Of a stretch of DNA of 64,000 nt, positions 22,001-32,521 are shown piece by piece. Origin of the DNA: Nemertoderma westbladi (Eukaryota > Xenacoelomorpha > Nemertodermatida > Nemertodermatidae); NCBI GenBank assembly GCA_032718475.1, contig JAUCBJ010007040.1, forward strand, positions 1 through 64,000, written 5' to 3'. A program made the position numbers and the translations under genes. The first letter of the stretch is position 1; each line of letters begins with the position of its first letter. Under the pieces are notes generated by a model. It ran no database searches, was not told where the DNA came from, and was given only the letters and a program-made list of their open reading frames with translations.

Positions 22001-22812
22001 CAATACACAAATGTAAAATGTTCCTTCAAGGCACTACATTCGACTTAGTAGTAGACCATAAACCATTAGTTGCTATTATAAACGGTAAAACTTTAGACCA
22101 AATTAAAACGCCTAGAATAATTCGTCTCAAAGAGAAATTAGCTAACTTCCGACCGAGAGCAATCTGGAGGCAGGGGATAGCGCATACAGTAGTAGATGTT
22201 CTGTCCAGACATCCCGTTGTACACCCAACTATTGATGATGACTACTTGGATACTGACGACATCGAAGAAATGGTGAACACGGTTGTCGGCAACTCGTCAG
22301 CAAAAATTAACGCAATACTAGCTACCGACCCTGCTGACAATAGAGCGGAAACCAAAAGTCAGATCAGCAATAACTCAATAAAAATAAACACCATCGATAT
22401 GGCGTGGCAAAAGGTAAAGAAGAGTGCTGCAGGTGATGCCACATACTGCGAATTATTGAAAATTGTAACAAATGGGTTTCCTCAAAATAAACACCTCGTT
22501 TCTATTAATTGTCGCCCATATTGGATTTATCGTAATGCACTTTCTGCATTCGACGGCATTGTCATGTATGGTGAAGAACGTATAGTCATACCAGAAACCA
22601 TGAGAAAAGACATATTACTCGGATTACACGCAGCCCATCAGGGCAGAGATCGGACACTCAGGAGAGCTAGGCAATGTGTTTTTTGGCCTGGAATTACAAA
22701 CGATGTCACAACAATGGTCGCCAGCTGCAACGATTGCGAATTGAATAAATACAGTAACCACAAAGAACCCCTAATGTCAGATAACAAAGCCAGCGCTCAG
22801 GTGAAGCAATAG
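19051..22812 (+). CDS. Gypsy gag-pol polyprotein (through integrase zinc finger)
   Basis: 1253 residues from an ATG 95 bp after the LTR. Gag has a CCHC knuckle (CFNCGIKGHLSKMC, about residue 390). The protease contains WLADTGA. The reverse transcriptase has ITVDLTALNRYVKRP, FTTMDSRHGYW (motif A Asp), NPMGLSSAGDE and a motif C reading VVEDIII, where relatives have VVDD; the Glu is residue 787 (21409-21411). RNase H follows (RLETDATQ, TEVELLGVVWAIHK, VVDHKPL, ADVLSRHP-like end), then the integrase zinc-binding domain (HAAHQGRDRT, CNDCELNK). The frame ends at a TAG at 22810 and the integrase core continues one frame away. No separate env frame is present. Confidence 0.9.
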   Translation: MATYDVDATIKRLKASRRGFKANCTRSENVLKSEINEFEILDSDNRGYVELEALESALNMFLSANEKYVSCHNEISELEESEDVATEQAVTNAQRSAIYYAKNIAKKREAIQGHRMCIETSNISSATHDKAKPRRMETPSLRSPIDLKLADFDDWHQRWKDFAAATRLNDSDLDARRGTLRSALDPEWTKLWTEGIIDIKPDDDVNTIVKLLRVYLRGERHELLDRVAFVQRKQQPGENVTQYYMTLQMLDRACDFEEVCDNADIHRHDRLLTQFVAGLRDSKSRQEVLKTPMKKLTMPDVLTLTKALESSQIVDNELEKPKTSTMLALGSDHNIEICALGKSSYKAQTHQQYRRSDVVDGKYTSTCGRCGRIHDIDKCAAKHIVCFNCGIKGHLSKMCHSKRRSAQSSNQFNSIYVKTTSSISSVHNGDSRLIKLETSNINNKSRHGFLHWLADTGAKRNAISLQDLADLGGNEAVGGIQMTPDDDILLGPDSKQLESHGKVQLILKLNNKEYNTTVHVLESTNYPLLSAEGCEELGLIPKYWPHNRCDGRCKEAISALSLQRQPPKPLTCIENEKDKHAKQLCKDKPNCSKERLINEFPEVFADEGPLRPMVGPPMDIKLEEGAIPTKKFKPYSIPIHWEKQVKNKLEKMELDGIVRKVPITETTDWIHPMVVVAKKNSTEPRITVDLTALNRYVKRPVHPTRTPSEEVAKIPGGMKIFTTMDSRHGYWQVALTKEASALTTFLTPWGRYQYLRNPMGLSSAGDEHDSRGDDALDGMDNIKKVVEDIIIYDSNESDHEQHVRSILKRLKETGITLNKRKFVYGEPQVEWCGFLINGDGYTVNPSLTYALRRFPEPKSSTDVRSFCGLIQQFASFTTELAELAQPLTALTSTKTPFVWEADQKNAFKSIINILVSPRVLTNYRPGASLRLETDATQTKGLGFALWQEEGGDKWKLLQCGSRTLTTTETRYSATEVELLGVVWAIHKCKMFLQGTTFDLVVDHKPLVAIINGKTLDQIKTPRIIRLKEKLANFRPRAIWRQGIAHTVVDVLSRHPVVHPTIDDDYLDTDDIEEMVNTVVGNSSAKINAILATDPADNRAETKSQISNNSIKINTIDMAWQKVKKSAAGDATYCELLKIVTNGFPQNKHLVSINCRPYWIYRNALSAFDGIVMYGEERIVIPETMRKDILLGLHAAHQGRDRTLRRARQCVFWPGITNDVTTMVASCNDCELNKYSNHKEPLMSDNKASAQVKQ

Positions 22813-23684
22813 CTGCAGATTTGTTTAGCTACGCCGCCAAATCATTTCTCGTCATAGTCGATAAATATTCAGGGTGGATCGATGTGTTTGATTGTGGACA
22901 CGGTGGAGTTGACACATTCACAGTTCTCAAGAAATTTCGCATTTGGCTCGCATATATGGGTGTGCCAATTCGAGCTACCACGGACGGGGGACCGCAGTTC
23001 AGGACCGACTTCGGAAATTTCTGCAAAGAGTGGGGTATTCATCATGACCCATCCTCCCCATATAATCACGAAGCAAATGGTTACGCAGAGTCTGCGGTAA
23101 GAACTATAAAGGACATCATAAAGAAAACATCCCCAAATGGCGACATTACAACTAATCGTTTCGCCAACGCTTTATTAGAATTAAGAAATACCCCACGCTC
23201 AGATGGACTCAGTCCAGCACAACGTGTAGTTGGTAGACAAATCAAAGGTCAGTTACCAGTTCCAGAAAGAGCTCTCAAAAGAACCTGCGAAGATACGTTT
23301 GCTGTCGCTGACAAGAAAGTAGACGAAATTCGCTCGAACTCGAAAGAGTACTATGACAGGGGAACCCGAAATTTAAAGAATTTCCCAGAAGGAACACGCG
23401 TGAGAATACAAAACCCCCGGACTAAGTGCTGGGAGTTATTCGGAACTATCGTCCGTAGCGTCGGAAGGGGACGGGCCTATTCGATCCAGGCTGACAATGG
23501 CAGGCTCTATTGGAGAAACAGACGCTTCCTCCGGAAATTAAACAACGAAAATATTTCGGCACGATCCGAAGATGACATAGAGACAAGCCTAAAGACGAAC
23601 GAAAACGAGGGTAACGATAATGAGTGGATTACAGTGCGTCGAAGTAAACGTTCACGGAATACCCCGGATAGACTGACATATTGA
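22813..23684 (+). pseudogene. Gypsy integrase core and C-terminus (frameshifted)
   Basis: Core integrase in a different frame from gag-pol. The join lies near 22785-22803, where the second frame already reads EAIAADLF, containing the first catalytic Asp. The remaining acidic residues are in ATTDGGPQF and GYAESAVRTIK, giving a complete D,D,E triad. The C-terminal part (VRIQNPRTKCW, RNRRFLRKL) resembles the GPY/F-type tail of Gypsy integrases; no chromodomain is visible. A conserved programmed shift at this place is not usual for Gypsy elements, so a single-base indel is more likely. The start at 22821 is not a true start. Confidence 0.85.
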
Positions 23685-23735
23685 ATTGAGACTTATTGAA
23701 TTGACTGACTATTTCTCTAAACTAAACTCATTGTT

Positions 23736-23751
23736 GGGGTAAAGGGGGGCA
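23736..23751 (+). promoter_or_regulatory. Gypsy polypurine tract
   Basis: GGGGTAAAGGGGGGCA lies immediately before the 3' LTR, the expected site for plus-strand priming. Confidence 0.8.
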
Positions 23752-24053
23752 TGGTATAGTATCAACTAACTCATATAACATATAATGTACTTGTACAATG
23801 TAGGCCCTATTAATTACATAATAACCGCAATAATCCCCACTCCTCATTAGTCCCACTATCACTGGGATATTGCCAACTCTTCCTAATGATTCGTTTCATA
23901 TGGACCATCAGGTCAAACAGTAATTATTATATTATGAGTTATCTGGTGGTGGTGTCACGTTTAACATCGTATAATATATTTGTCATTTTGTTGAGATAAA
24001 AATAATGTTTAAGATTAAAACAATAAACTACGTATTATAACCAAACTATACTA
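23752..24053 (+). repeat. 3' LTR of the Gypsy element
   Basis: 302 bp, followed by the GTCTC duplication at 24054-24058 and then by the continued BEL/Pao gag. Confidence 0.95.
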
Positions 24054-27000
24054 GTCTCCTAGAAACAACAGCCTGTTTCTCAGATCAAAGTGTAGAGAAT
24101 CCCAGACCGAGGTCTGAAACCCCTCATACTGTAAGAAGGGCAACCCCTGCAGTGGTTGTGTCAGAACCTAGGTTGGCAGAAAAGATTTCGCAATTTGCGA
24201 AGTTAGTGAAGCGCCGTTGGTCTGCCATAGGTACTCGGGCCCAAGTCAAGCGGGATCAAGAAGAAGCTATAAAACAGCAGCAACCTCCTAGCCAAGAACC
24301 TAGTTCTCAGCGGCCCGATAGCTCCAGTAGTTCGGATACTGTTGAGCGGATGCCCGAACGCGGAGCGAAGATGGCGGATACGGTTTATGATGAGCGGCCA
24401 ACCTATGAAGAATCAACCGACGCCACTTCTTCTCAAGTGGAAAGCGAGGTGGAAAGCGAAGTGGAAAGCGAATTAACAGCAGCAGAGAAGCCGCAAACTA
24501 GAGACGCCATTGACATCTATCTGTCAGACTATCAGCGATTCATAGGAGACGAAGAGTTGAGGAGACGACTGTCTGGACTTCGCCGTAATAGTGAAGGAAC
24601 CAAGCTTGTGTTGGACGCAATCGATGCGGAAATGTTAGCTGCGAACCAAGCTAAATTTGATGAACGACTCCGCCTCGTTAGAGTCCAAGAAGAACAAATA
24701 AAGAAAAAACAGATAGAGGACCGAAAGGCAGCAGCAGTAACGGCGGCAGAAGCAGAAGCAGAAAGAAAGGCAGCAGCGGCAGAAGCAGAAGCAAAAAGAA
24801 AAGCAACGGCGGCAGAGGCAGAAGCAAAAAGAAAAGCAGCGGTGGCAGAAGCAGAACGGAGAGCGTCTGAGGAGACCACACAACTGGAGTTGGAAAATCT
24901 TCAAGAGACGCAAGACTGCATAAATAAACAGTTAACTGCTAGTCAAATGCAGATGAGGAGTCGATCTACTCCCAAGCGCCAAGGATACACATCATCAGAG
25001 GAAGGCGAGACCACCGATCCTGAAGGCGGAGGAAATAGATCTCGTCTAAGCAGGCGTAGAAAAACATCTCACCGTCACAAATTGCCTGATTTGCCCCCAG
25101 CGGTTAGAAGACAACTAGCTAGCACAGACTTAGGTAGTACAGAACCCACAGAACAAATTATTCAGGTCAAAGGACTCCCTACCATAGTTGATGAGCCTGA
25201 AATAATTAGGCCTGTCGTTCCCAAAGCCACTTCTGTGCTAGAGACCCCTGTACTTCCAGAGCTTAACTCTAAATTCCCTCTACACAGTACTACACTGCCT
25301 GTACCCGGTAGAACAGTCCATGAGAATATCCCTGTCCTGGAAGCTGAGAGAGAAATCAAAGATTTGTCTCCCGTCGTCCCACGTCAGCCCGCTACAATGT
25401 TGGCGACTCCCGCTTCGGCGGTCGAGTGGGTAGAGGAGGGACGGCGGGGGATGAATCTCCTGCTCGGACAGATGCAGGAGACTGTCTACCAACTTAAGGG
25501 AACAGTAAGAGAAGGTAGGGCAGAATTGCAAGAAGTGCAGCAAAGTATCGCGCTGGAACGCGACAAATTAGTCAATATACAAAAGGGTATACCAATACCC
25601 CCTGTAACATCGTGTCAACCTGTTAGGTCTGAAGTATTACATGCGCAAGGTGTGGAGCCTACACGCATCTATACTGCTAGTGAAGTAGAAACTCCTATAG
25701 CAAACCCTACTAAGGGTGATTATAAACCTGTTGTTAATGATATTACCTATAGACCTGATAATGATCCGAGAAATTTATATACCGATAATTCGATATTAAA
25801 TAACACGATGGCCCAAGAAAGCTTTACGCGTCAGATGGCTAGAACAGAAGCCCGCCAAGCGGTCAAAGTGGGAGAGATCATCAAATTCAATGGGGATGAG
25901 ATGAAATGGTTACCTTTCAATGAATATTACAAAGACAGCATACAGAACTCTGTACTATCTAACGGAGAGAAACTTAGGTTCCTCATCAAGTGTTTGGAAG
26001 GACCTCCCAAGTTGATGGCGTTAAAGTTTATTGGACATCCAGAAGGATTAAGACAAGTTTGGGATACATTAAACATCAGGTATGGTAACAAGGATAACAT
26101 AGCTAAGTATTTGTATGCAAAATTAGTAGCCCCCCGAAACTTCCTTAGTAGCGGGATTATAGAGTTTTCCTATGAGATTCAGGAGATCTGTAGACAATTG
26201 GACTGGTTAGGTAAGTCTCATGAATATCAGAGTTCCATGGTTATTGGAGCAGTAGTCTCTACTTTACCAAAGGGTGGAGTATGTACACGCTGGGACAAGA
26301 AAGTGTTGTATATGAATGAGCAGCAACGACGAAGCCCTACCATGGCTGATCTCATGTCCTTCTTAGATAGTGAAGTAAAATTACAACTCATAAGGCAGTC
26401 CAGAGAGAAAACATCGGAAAATAAGGTAAGTGAGAAACCCGTTTCTAGGAGAAGGATAATACCAGTGTGTTATACTGACGACGGCGAAAGCCAAGCTTCT
26501 CAAGAAGAGGACAGCGGGAAAGACACAGCAAAATCTTACTATGACAACAAGACCTATAAAGACGTAAGTAAATACAAGTCTCGAACCAGTGACAGGAGAG
26601 AACAGGTAACAACAACTCCTCCTACGTCTCCTAAGAGAATTCACGGAAGAAAGCCCGAAGAAAGAACGAGAGTGCATAACGTTACCCAAGGTAAAGTGAG
26701 TAACATCAAACCAAAATGTGCGCTGTGCGACGGGCCCCACCGTTTGAGCGCGTGTGCTGAATTTCTAAAGAAATCCCTTGTAGACAGACGTGCAGTCCTG
26801 TGGAATAAGCGGTTATGCTATAATTGCCTCAGATCAGGACACCAACGGCGAACCTGTTACTCCGACGTAAAGTGTGCAAAGTGTGGCGCGAAACATCACA
26901 TCTTGTTACACAGTGAGTTCGAACGAGACAACCCGAGTCAGGTAAGTGAGCCCGAATTACATGTCCAATTCAGTGATGTAAATGACACTGATCAAGAATC

Positions 27001-27196
27001 TGAGATGGAAGGATTCTATACGGACGAATTCTCCGACGCCAACGAATCCTGTTACCTAATAAATACCGCAGTGTATCGAGCACTTACGCATGAAAAGGAC
27101 ACCGACAATGAGTTCCCCCCAACTACCTTTGACAGACAACCATCTTGGAAAGCTCCAACTTCCAACAGAGGAATCAGAGAATTTCCTGTAGTGTAG

Positions 27197-28150
27197 GTAA
27201 GAGTTCACGGTCCTAACAAAAGTTACATAGTGAACGCCCTCCTTGACTCCGGCAGCACAGGAACATTCATCGATCAAGAACTAGCCGAAGACATCTTTGC
27301 TGGACAACCCAAATTCCAAACTAAGTTGAATATGTCCGGAATTATGCAGGTTTGGAAATCTACCATAACGGCAGATTACTATGTAGGTGTGTTGTCCACC
27401 CCCCAGGATAAATTAGGAGCACAAGGTATAAGGTCGGTAAAAATGGTGGCTATAAAGAACTTCGTTACAACCCAAGCAGACCTCTATAATTGGGACGAGG
27501 ATGAGAGCATCCAACATCTTAAGATACCTCGATTCCAGACAGATTATCCTGGAGTGCAAATACTCATCGGCCAAAACGCGCATGAGGCGCTCGAGACATT
27601 GGAGAAACGGCCTGCTCAACCGCAGCCACTACAAACCTATGCGGTAAGAACTAGAGTAGGTTGGTACTTCACTGGCCCTTCCCGTAGAACTCTCAAAGAG
27701 AGATTACCTCAACAACAGGTATACCAAGTAAAGGAATGGGAAGTGGAGAGCAGTGATGTGGACGATCCAACTGAGGGAACACCATACTCCTCAGATAATG
27801 ACGATATTAACTCCAATGTAGATCAATGGAGACATTGCCTTGGGACGATTAATCCAGCCGACATCGCTTCCAGAGGAGCAACTCCTCAAGAACTGATAGA
27901 TACTCCAGGCTGGTTAGGTGGATCCGACTTCTTAAGTAAAGAAGAAGAAGAATGGCCTCCTCATCTTACCACGGCGGAGATTAGACAGGCCAAGGGAGCG
28001 GAGAAAGTAACACAACAACTCAATCGCCCAGCTAGTCGTTTATGTTTACTGGAAAGAGACCGAAAACTGTCCGGAAACTATGGAAGGCAAGATACTCTTC
28101 CTACGACCACTTCCCTAATCCGACAAATATCTAGGGACTCCATAACTTAA
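27197..28150 (+). pseudogene. BEL/Pao protease with RNase H tail, RT deleted
   Basis: The same frame as gag continues past the TAG at 27194 into an aspartic protease: NALLDSGSTGTFID holds the catalytic DSG, and IQILIGQNAHEAL-type sequence with TRVGWYFTGP follows, as in BEL/Pao. About 60 residues later the text jumps to NPADIASRGATPQELID, which normally lies at the end of the RNase H region, so reverse transcriptase and most of RNase H have been deleted in frame. The remaining tail ends at 28150 with no zinc-binding or DDE integrase. The apparent start at 27230 is a GTG inside the frame and is probably not used; translation would need readthrough of the TAG. Confidence 0.85.
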
Positions 28151-29791
28151 TAACATATGGAGTGGGCGTGTGACTATATCATTTTATATTTGTTTTTATT
28201 TTATATTTATGTATGTATTATTATGTAATTTTATTATAATCGTTTCCTTTAATTTTATTTAGTAGAATGTTATTTTAGTGATTATTTAGTAGATTAGTGC
28301 AATATATTAGTGTTTATTACGTAATTACATATATATAATATATATTTAGTGTGACGGCGAGAAATAATTTTTTCTCTTTCCTTACTGTCCGTATCATATT
28401 ATCAATACGTGACTACAGTAAGATGAAATGTCTGTACTTATTAAAGTACAATAAAGCCACTACTATATTCAAGTATTATTGGTAGGCAGAGTATTAGGAA
28501 TGCAATGTTCAGATCCTCGTGTCTCGGCTAAACCAAGCTCTGGGTAGACCTTGGAAACGACTTGCCTCTTCACACTGACATTGCTTCGTGCGATATTGCT
28601 CTCATACCATATATAATAATACATATAGTAGCGTGATGTCCCTATAACAGTAGCGTAAAACGCAAATAAATCTGTTAAACCTTTTGACCATCTGTAATTC
28701 TAGTCGATTAAGATATCGCGGCACCCACCGATATACTTGAAAGACAAATTCTAGAATCAGTGGTTAACGTCCCCAGACAAGTTCTGGAATAAATTGGTGC
28801 CCATCTCAAATATTAATTATTTAATATTTACGAATCTATAAATCAAAATCTGTAAAATTCAGATCCTTTAACAATTCTAGTCGATTAAGATATCGTAGCA
28901 CTTACCGATACTCTTAAAAGACAATTTTATAGAATTAAGGATCCTAAGTCCCCAGACATGCTCTGGAATAAAAATTGTGTCAATTTTAACATCAAATAAT
29001 AAAATTCACGGGAATAAATTTAAATTCATATTTTAAATGAATTTCATAAATTGTCATTTTGTGCAATTTATAACATTCCCAAAATCCCATTAATTAATAG
29101 ATCATGGGAGCGGAGATTCATCCTATTGAGTGTATTAGAGTGCGAGAATCTCCGACATATAGTCAATAGCAAATAAAATTAATAAAATCATGTATAAAGA
29201 GGATATTGACAATTAAAGAATTACTATTAAATAGCATTCCAGATCTGTATGCATGAGAATTACCCTAATTCTACCGCTAGTTTTCCATAATGTCACCATA
29301 GCAACACCCACGCTAGAATTAGAAGCAAGTTAAAAGAACAATAGAAAGCTTGTCCCATTGCATAGCATAGAGAATACATAGCACACTGTTAGTATCCAAG
29401 GATATACAGTAATAACGTGACATTCTGGAAGGCACTGACTAACGGACAAATGGCCTGTATGTGTACAATTGGTGACAGTTGTGTGGAATTTGTGCGTTTA
29501 TAGGTGAATGTTACTGCTAAAGTATGTTTACAGTAGCTAGTCGCAATTGTAAAAGTAACCCAACTCTCCTATAGAAAGAACCTAAAGTGGATTCAAGCCT
29601 TTGGGACGGACAGTGGAGTGACTTGTGCCGGTTATCGTTGTCGTGCTGTTGCTACATGTTGGCGTAAACACCGCGACGACGGTACATCGGCGCTGAGAAT
29701 CCCACTGTCCGGGGGCAAAGAGAGGTAGGCAGCGACGTCCGCTCGCCTAAACATAAACTCATTTCGATATTAATAAACTCAGATAGCAGAT
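28151..29791. other. non-coding interior of the BEL/Pao element
   Basis: 1.6 kb without coding potential between the pol remnant and the third reading frame. A 177-bp unit is duplicated with divergence (TCTAGTCGATTAAGATATCG near 28699 and 28876; each copy later has GTCCCCAGACA and TCTGGAATAAA). This stretch occupies the place where integrase would normally lie. Confidence 0.7.
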
Positions 29792-31291
29792 ATGACGGAG
29801 TTGATAGAAGATGATCTTGGTATCAGGGAGCGATATACTCTACCTTTACAAGCATTTGTGGATAGCTTGATACGCGGTGAAACCGATCCAACCATTACAG
29901 AGGACGATGGTCGTTATATCGAACCGCCGATGTCCCAAGAACAACTTACGCGTGAATTGGACTATCGAAAATTCACCGCTCGCTATACGCATCGTAATAG
30001 TACGTATATGGACTTCCTAACTACCGGCCATCCTATCGATTTACATGATACGGACGATGTAGACACCGAAAGGGAAATGGTTCTATTTAAATATCATACC
30101 CAGCGGAGTCGTAAAGATAAACCGAGAATAGATCACGAAAATTCTATTCGTAACAGACTGGGAAGACGAACCAATATGCCTAGAATCTGAGGAGATTCAG
30201 CCTATCGCGCCCGGAACAGCGATAACGATTACATCCTAGAATGGTATCAAGGTCCACAGTGTCTCACTGCGTACGATTATCGCCATGCCAACTATGTTTC
30301 TCGGCAACGTTGTCGGTTATGCGCATCAAGAGACCATGTTACGCCCATGGACACAAACGTCCGCTGTTCCTATTACCACGAACAACCAGCGATGGAAATT
30401 TATTGCGCGTATTGCAGACTCAATAACTTGCACATTTTTGCGGTTTACCCTCAATTTATGACTCAATGTCACCATTGTCAAATAAAGAGACACACCAGTT
30501 TCGATTGCCCTTTTAATCACGATTTGGAAAGCGTAGATGAAATGATCACACTACGTTACATCAGAGCTTGGGAAGCGAACGCTGATTTACATTGTGATTC
30601 GCGCCATCGCTATTATCCTGGACGCGCTTACTAAGGAGTTTATGCGTTCCATCCTTATCTATTCGCTTCTGTCGAACAGAAATCACGCATATCGAGTTAC
30701 GAACTACTGAAGCGCGTCGGAGAATGTATTTCAACCAAGTTCGTGCGCAAATTTCTCAGGAGTGTTAATCCTAGCGACCTACATTCCTATAACTTAATCA
30801 ATTATATCCGTCAGGATCCGGACTATGGAGACTTATTTGTTAACTCACACCCCGAGTTACAGGAAGTATATCGACGGCCTTACGAATACCGAGTCCGCGA
30901 ACGCGAGTTGGAAAGAACCATTAAACCCAGGAGGTTTCTGACTGCCTATGGTCCACCCACGGCTCTCGTTCAGACCACTCGTAAAGGACCCGTAAGAGCG
31001 GCTGTCTTAAAACGCGCTCTCAAAGCCGTTAGACCCCTCTCCCCCGACGTTGATGTCAATCAACCCGGCACTTCGACTGGCGGATACACCGACCATAATC
31101 CTACACCCTCTGATGCAATCATATTGCACCCTTCACCCAGGAGTTATAGCCCTCCTTGTAAAGTGGCTAGCCCCAAAGAGAAAGGACTCTGGCCAGCTTT
31201 AAAAAACTGCGTAAACGCCGTCCGTGCAAGAAAGGCTAGCTGTTTAGAGTATTTACATATATTAGAAACTGTGATTTTTGTATATTTATAA
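29792..31291 (+). pseudogene. unclassified Cys/His-rich third ORF of the BEL/Pao element
   Basis: One reading frame is open for 1500 nt except for a TGA at 30188-30190 and a TAA at 30632-30634. The three open segments are 29792-30187, 30191-30631 and 30635-31288. The first (from an ATG) is acidic and Tyr/Arg-rich. The second has paired cysteines and histidines that look zinc-binding (CRLCASRDH, CAYCRL, CHHCQIKRH, then DCPFNH). The third is basic, with YRRPYEYRVRERELERT and a Pro/Ser-rich end. There is no signal peptide or convincing transmembrane anchor, so it does not look like a retroviral env although it sits in the env position. I do not recognise the family. It ends 26 bp before the 3' LTR. 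Confidence 0.6.
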
Positions 31292-31307
31292 ACTTGAATC
31301 CCATTTT

Positions 31308-31317
31308 CTGGGAGCGG
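31308..31317 (+). promoter_or_regulatory. possible BEL/Pao polypurine tract
   Basis: CTGGGAGCGG directly precedes the 3' LTR; purine-rich but short. Confidence 0.4.
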
Positions 31318-32516
31318 TGTAAAAGCTTTTGCGGATATACTCAGTCCCCCTCGCCCGCAAGGTACCGTTATAGGTGTTTTAACGGACATAAAAGTCATTC
31401 TTCTATATGTGTGCTTTGGCGGACATGGTAAGGCAAAAAACCCGCAAATGCGTCAAATACCCTGGCACAGCTTAGCCTTGATGATTCAGATTACGACATC
31501 TAACAGCTGGTTGCTGACATGGAAACGGCCATTGGACACATGGTTCTTTGTTTAGCTTAACAGCCAATCAGAGCGATTTTTTCTGTCGATGTGGAGATAT
31601 TTGGCCGATCGTGCTAGGAGTGTTCAGTCTTACTGTTTTTCGTGATACTGTTGTGTTGTTTCTATCTAGGCCAGGAACACCGGCTCTAGAGTCAATTCGT
31701 TTCAGACTTTAGAAGAAACATTAGTAGGCTTAAGATTATAGAGCGTATAACTGTTATCGGCTCAATCATAATATATCATAACATATCACATAACTTGTCA
31801 TATCATATCTTAACCTACCGTCTTAATGCTTTTTACTGTTGTCATATTTTGTATCAGTTGGTTGAATATTATTTGGAGAACATTTATAAAGAACCCAAAT
31901 TTCCCAATTTTCTTGATACACTACAGGTTAGAGAGACCGGTTACATATAGCGATTGCGACTTATATTATTGTGGTTTGTAGTGAATTTAATGCTATTTGA
32001 TAAGCACTACACGAGTCAGTTGCTGTTCTCTTTATATATGATAAAATTCATTGACGGTCGGCAAATTAGTGAGCAGTATTGTGTGTTACCGGTAGTGTGC
32101 ATGATTGTGGCTGATAACTAAGCATTTCCTAAAGAATGCGCCTCATACGTGAATCATAAGCCTTACCGACTTACCGTTGTGATTAGTATAAGTCATATCT
32201 CTGTTTACCTAGATAGAGCGCCACGTCCTAAAGGAACTGTTAATATTTCCCGAAAGTGAATAATATTGGTCAGAAATTATTTATTAACGATCAATCGAAT
32301 AATACAGTAAGCTTACACTGCAATAATAATCTAAGCCCTCAGAATCCAGTCTCCCGGGTATATCCAGCGGGTGAATGGACGCGCACTAGGCTGGCTTCTG
32401 CTAATGTTGTGTTTATTGGTATTAAATATTTGTCAATTTCTAAAGTCTATTTATAAACCAAAAGACATATAAATTTTGGCAGGTTAAACTGCTAAAGGTC
32501 TTCAAAAGCGCGTACA
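31318..32516 (+). repeat. 3' LTR of the BEL/Pao element
   Basis: 1199 bp, two differences from the 5' LTR; followed by CTACC at 32517-32521 and the resumed LINE frame. Confidence 0.95.
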
Positions 32517-32521
32517 CTACC

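Larger units (their letters stand above)
18654..24053 (+). mobile_element. Gypsy-type LTR retrotransposon, nested in BEL/Pao gag
   Basis: A 5400-bp element with 302-bp LTRs (TGGTATAGT...ACTATACTA), a primer-binding site directly after the 5' LTR, a gag-pol frame, an integrase frame and a polypurine tract before the 3' LTR. Domain order protease, reverse transcriptase, RNase H, integrase identifies Ty3/Gypsy. By eye the two LTRs are identical, so it is the youngest insertion in the nest. Two defects are seen: the first Asp of the catalytic pair is Glu, and the frame shifts just before the integrase core. Confidence 0.95.
18618..27196 (+). pseudogene. BEL/Pao gag, split by a Gypsy insertion
   Basis: The ATG at 18618 opens a frame of 12 codons that stops at the Gypsy insertion (18653) and continues in frame at 24059, after the duplicated GTCTC, to a TAG at 27194-27196; about 1057 codons in total. 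Visible parts: a Glu/Lys-rich start; an Ala-Glu-Lys low-complexity helix (about 24.72-24.87 kb); a capsid-like block containing VGEIIKFNGDEMKWLPF and LKCLEGPPKLMALKFI-type sequence; and three zinc-binding segments (CALCDGPHRLSACAEF, LCYNCLRSGHQRRTC, VKCAKCGAKHHILLH), the usual BEL/Pao arrangement. Gag would form the particle that packages element RNA. The frame upstream of 24152 has no other ATG between 24059 and that point. Confidence 0.9.
15188..32516 (+). mobile_element. BEL/Pao-type LTR retroelement, non-autonomous, nested
   Basis: Bounded by two 1199-bp LTRs (TGTAAAAG...GCGCGTACA) and the CTACC target duplication, inserted into the CR1-like LINE. Internal order: leader of 2.2 kb, gag (split by a Gypsy element), protease, a small remnant of the RNase H end, a non-coding stretch, an unclassified third reading frame, then the 3' LTR. 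Reverse transcriptase, most of RNase H and integrase are missing. The two LTRs differ at only two positions that I find, so integration was recent and must have used enzymes supplied in trans. Confidence 0.9.

Noticed and set aside
24532-24913. Three minus-strand frames rich in Ala, Ser, Phe and Cys
   Set aside because: They are the complement of the Ala-Glu-Lys repeat region of the BEL/Pao gag.
29792-31291. Third ORF considered as a retroviral env
   Set aside because: No signal peptide, cleavage site, fusion peptide or membrane anchor is visible; the Cys/His pattern suggests zinc binding instead.
15188-32516. 1199-bp direct repeats considered as an assembly duplication
   Set aside because: TG...CA ends, a flanking 5-bp duplication, and a LINE frame that resumes in phase point to LTRs of a real insertion.
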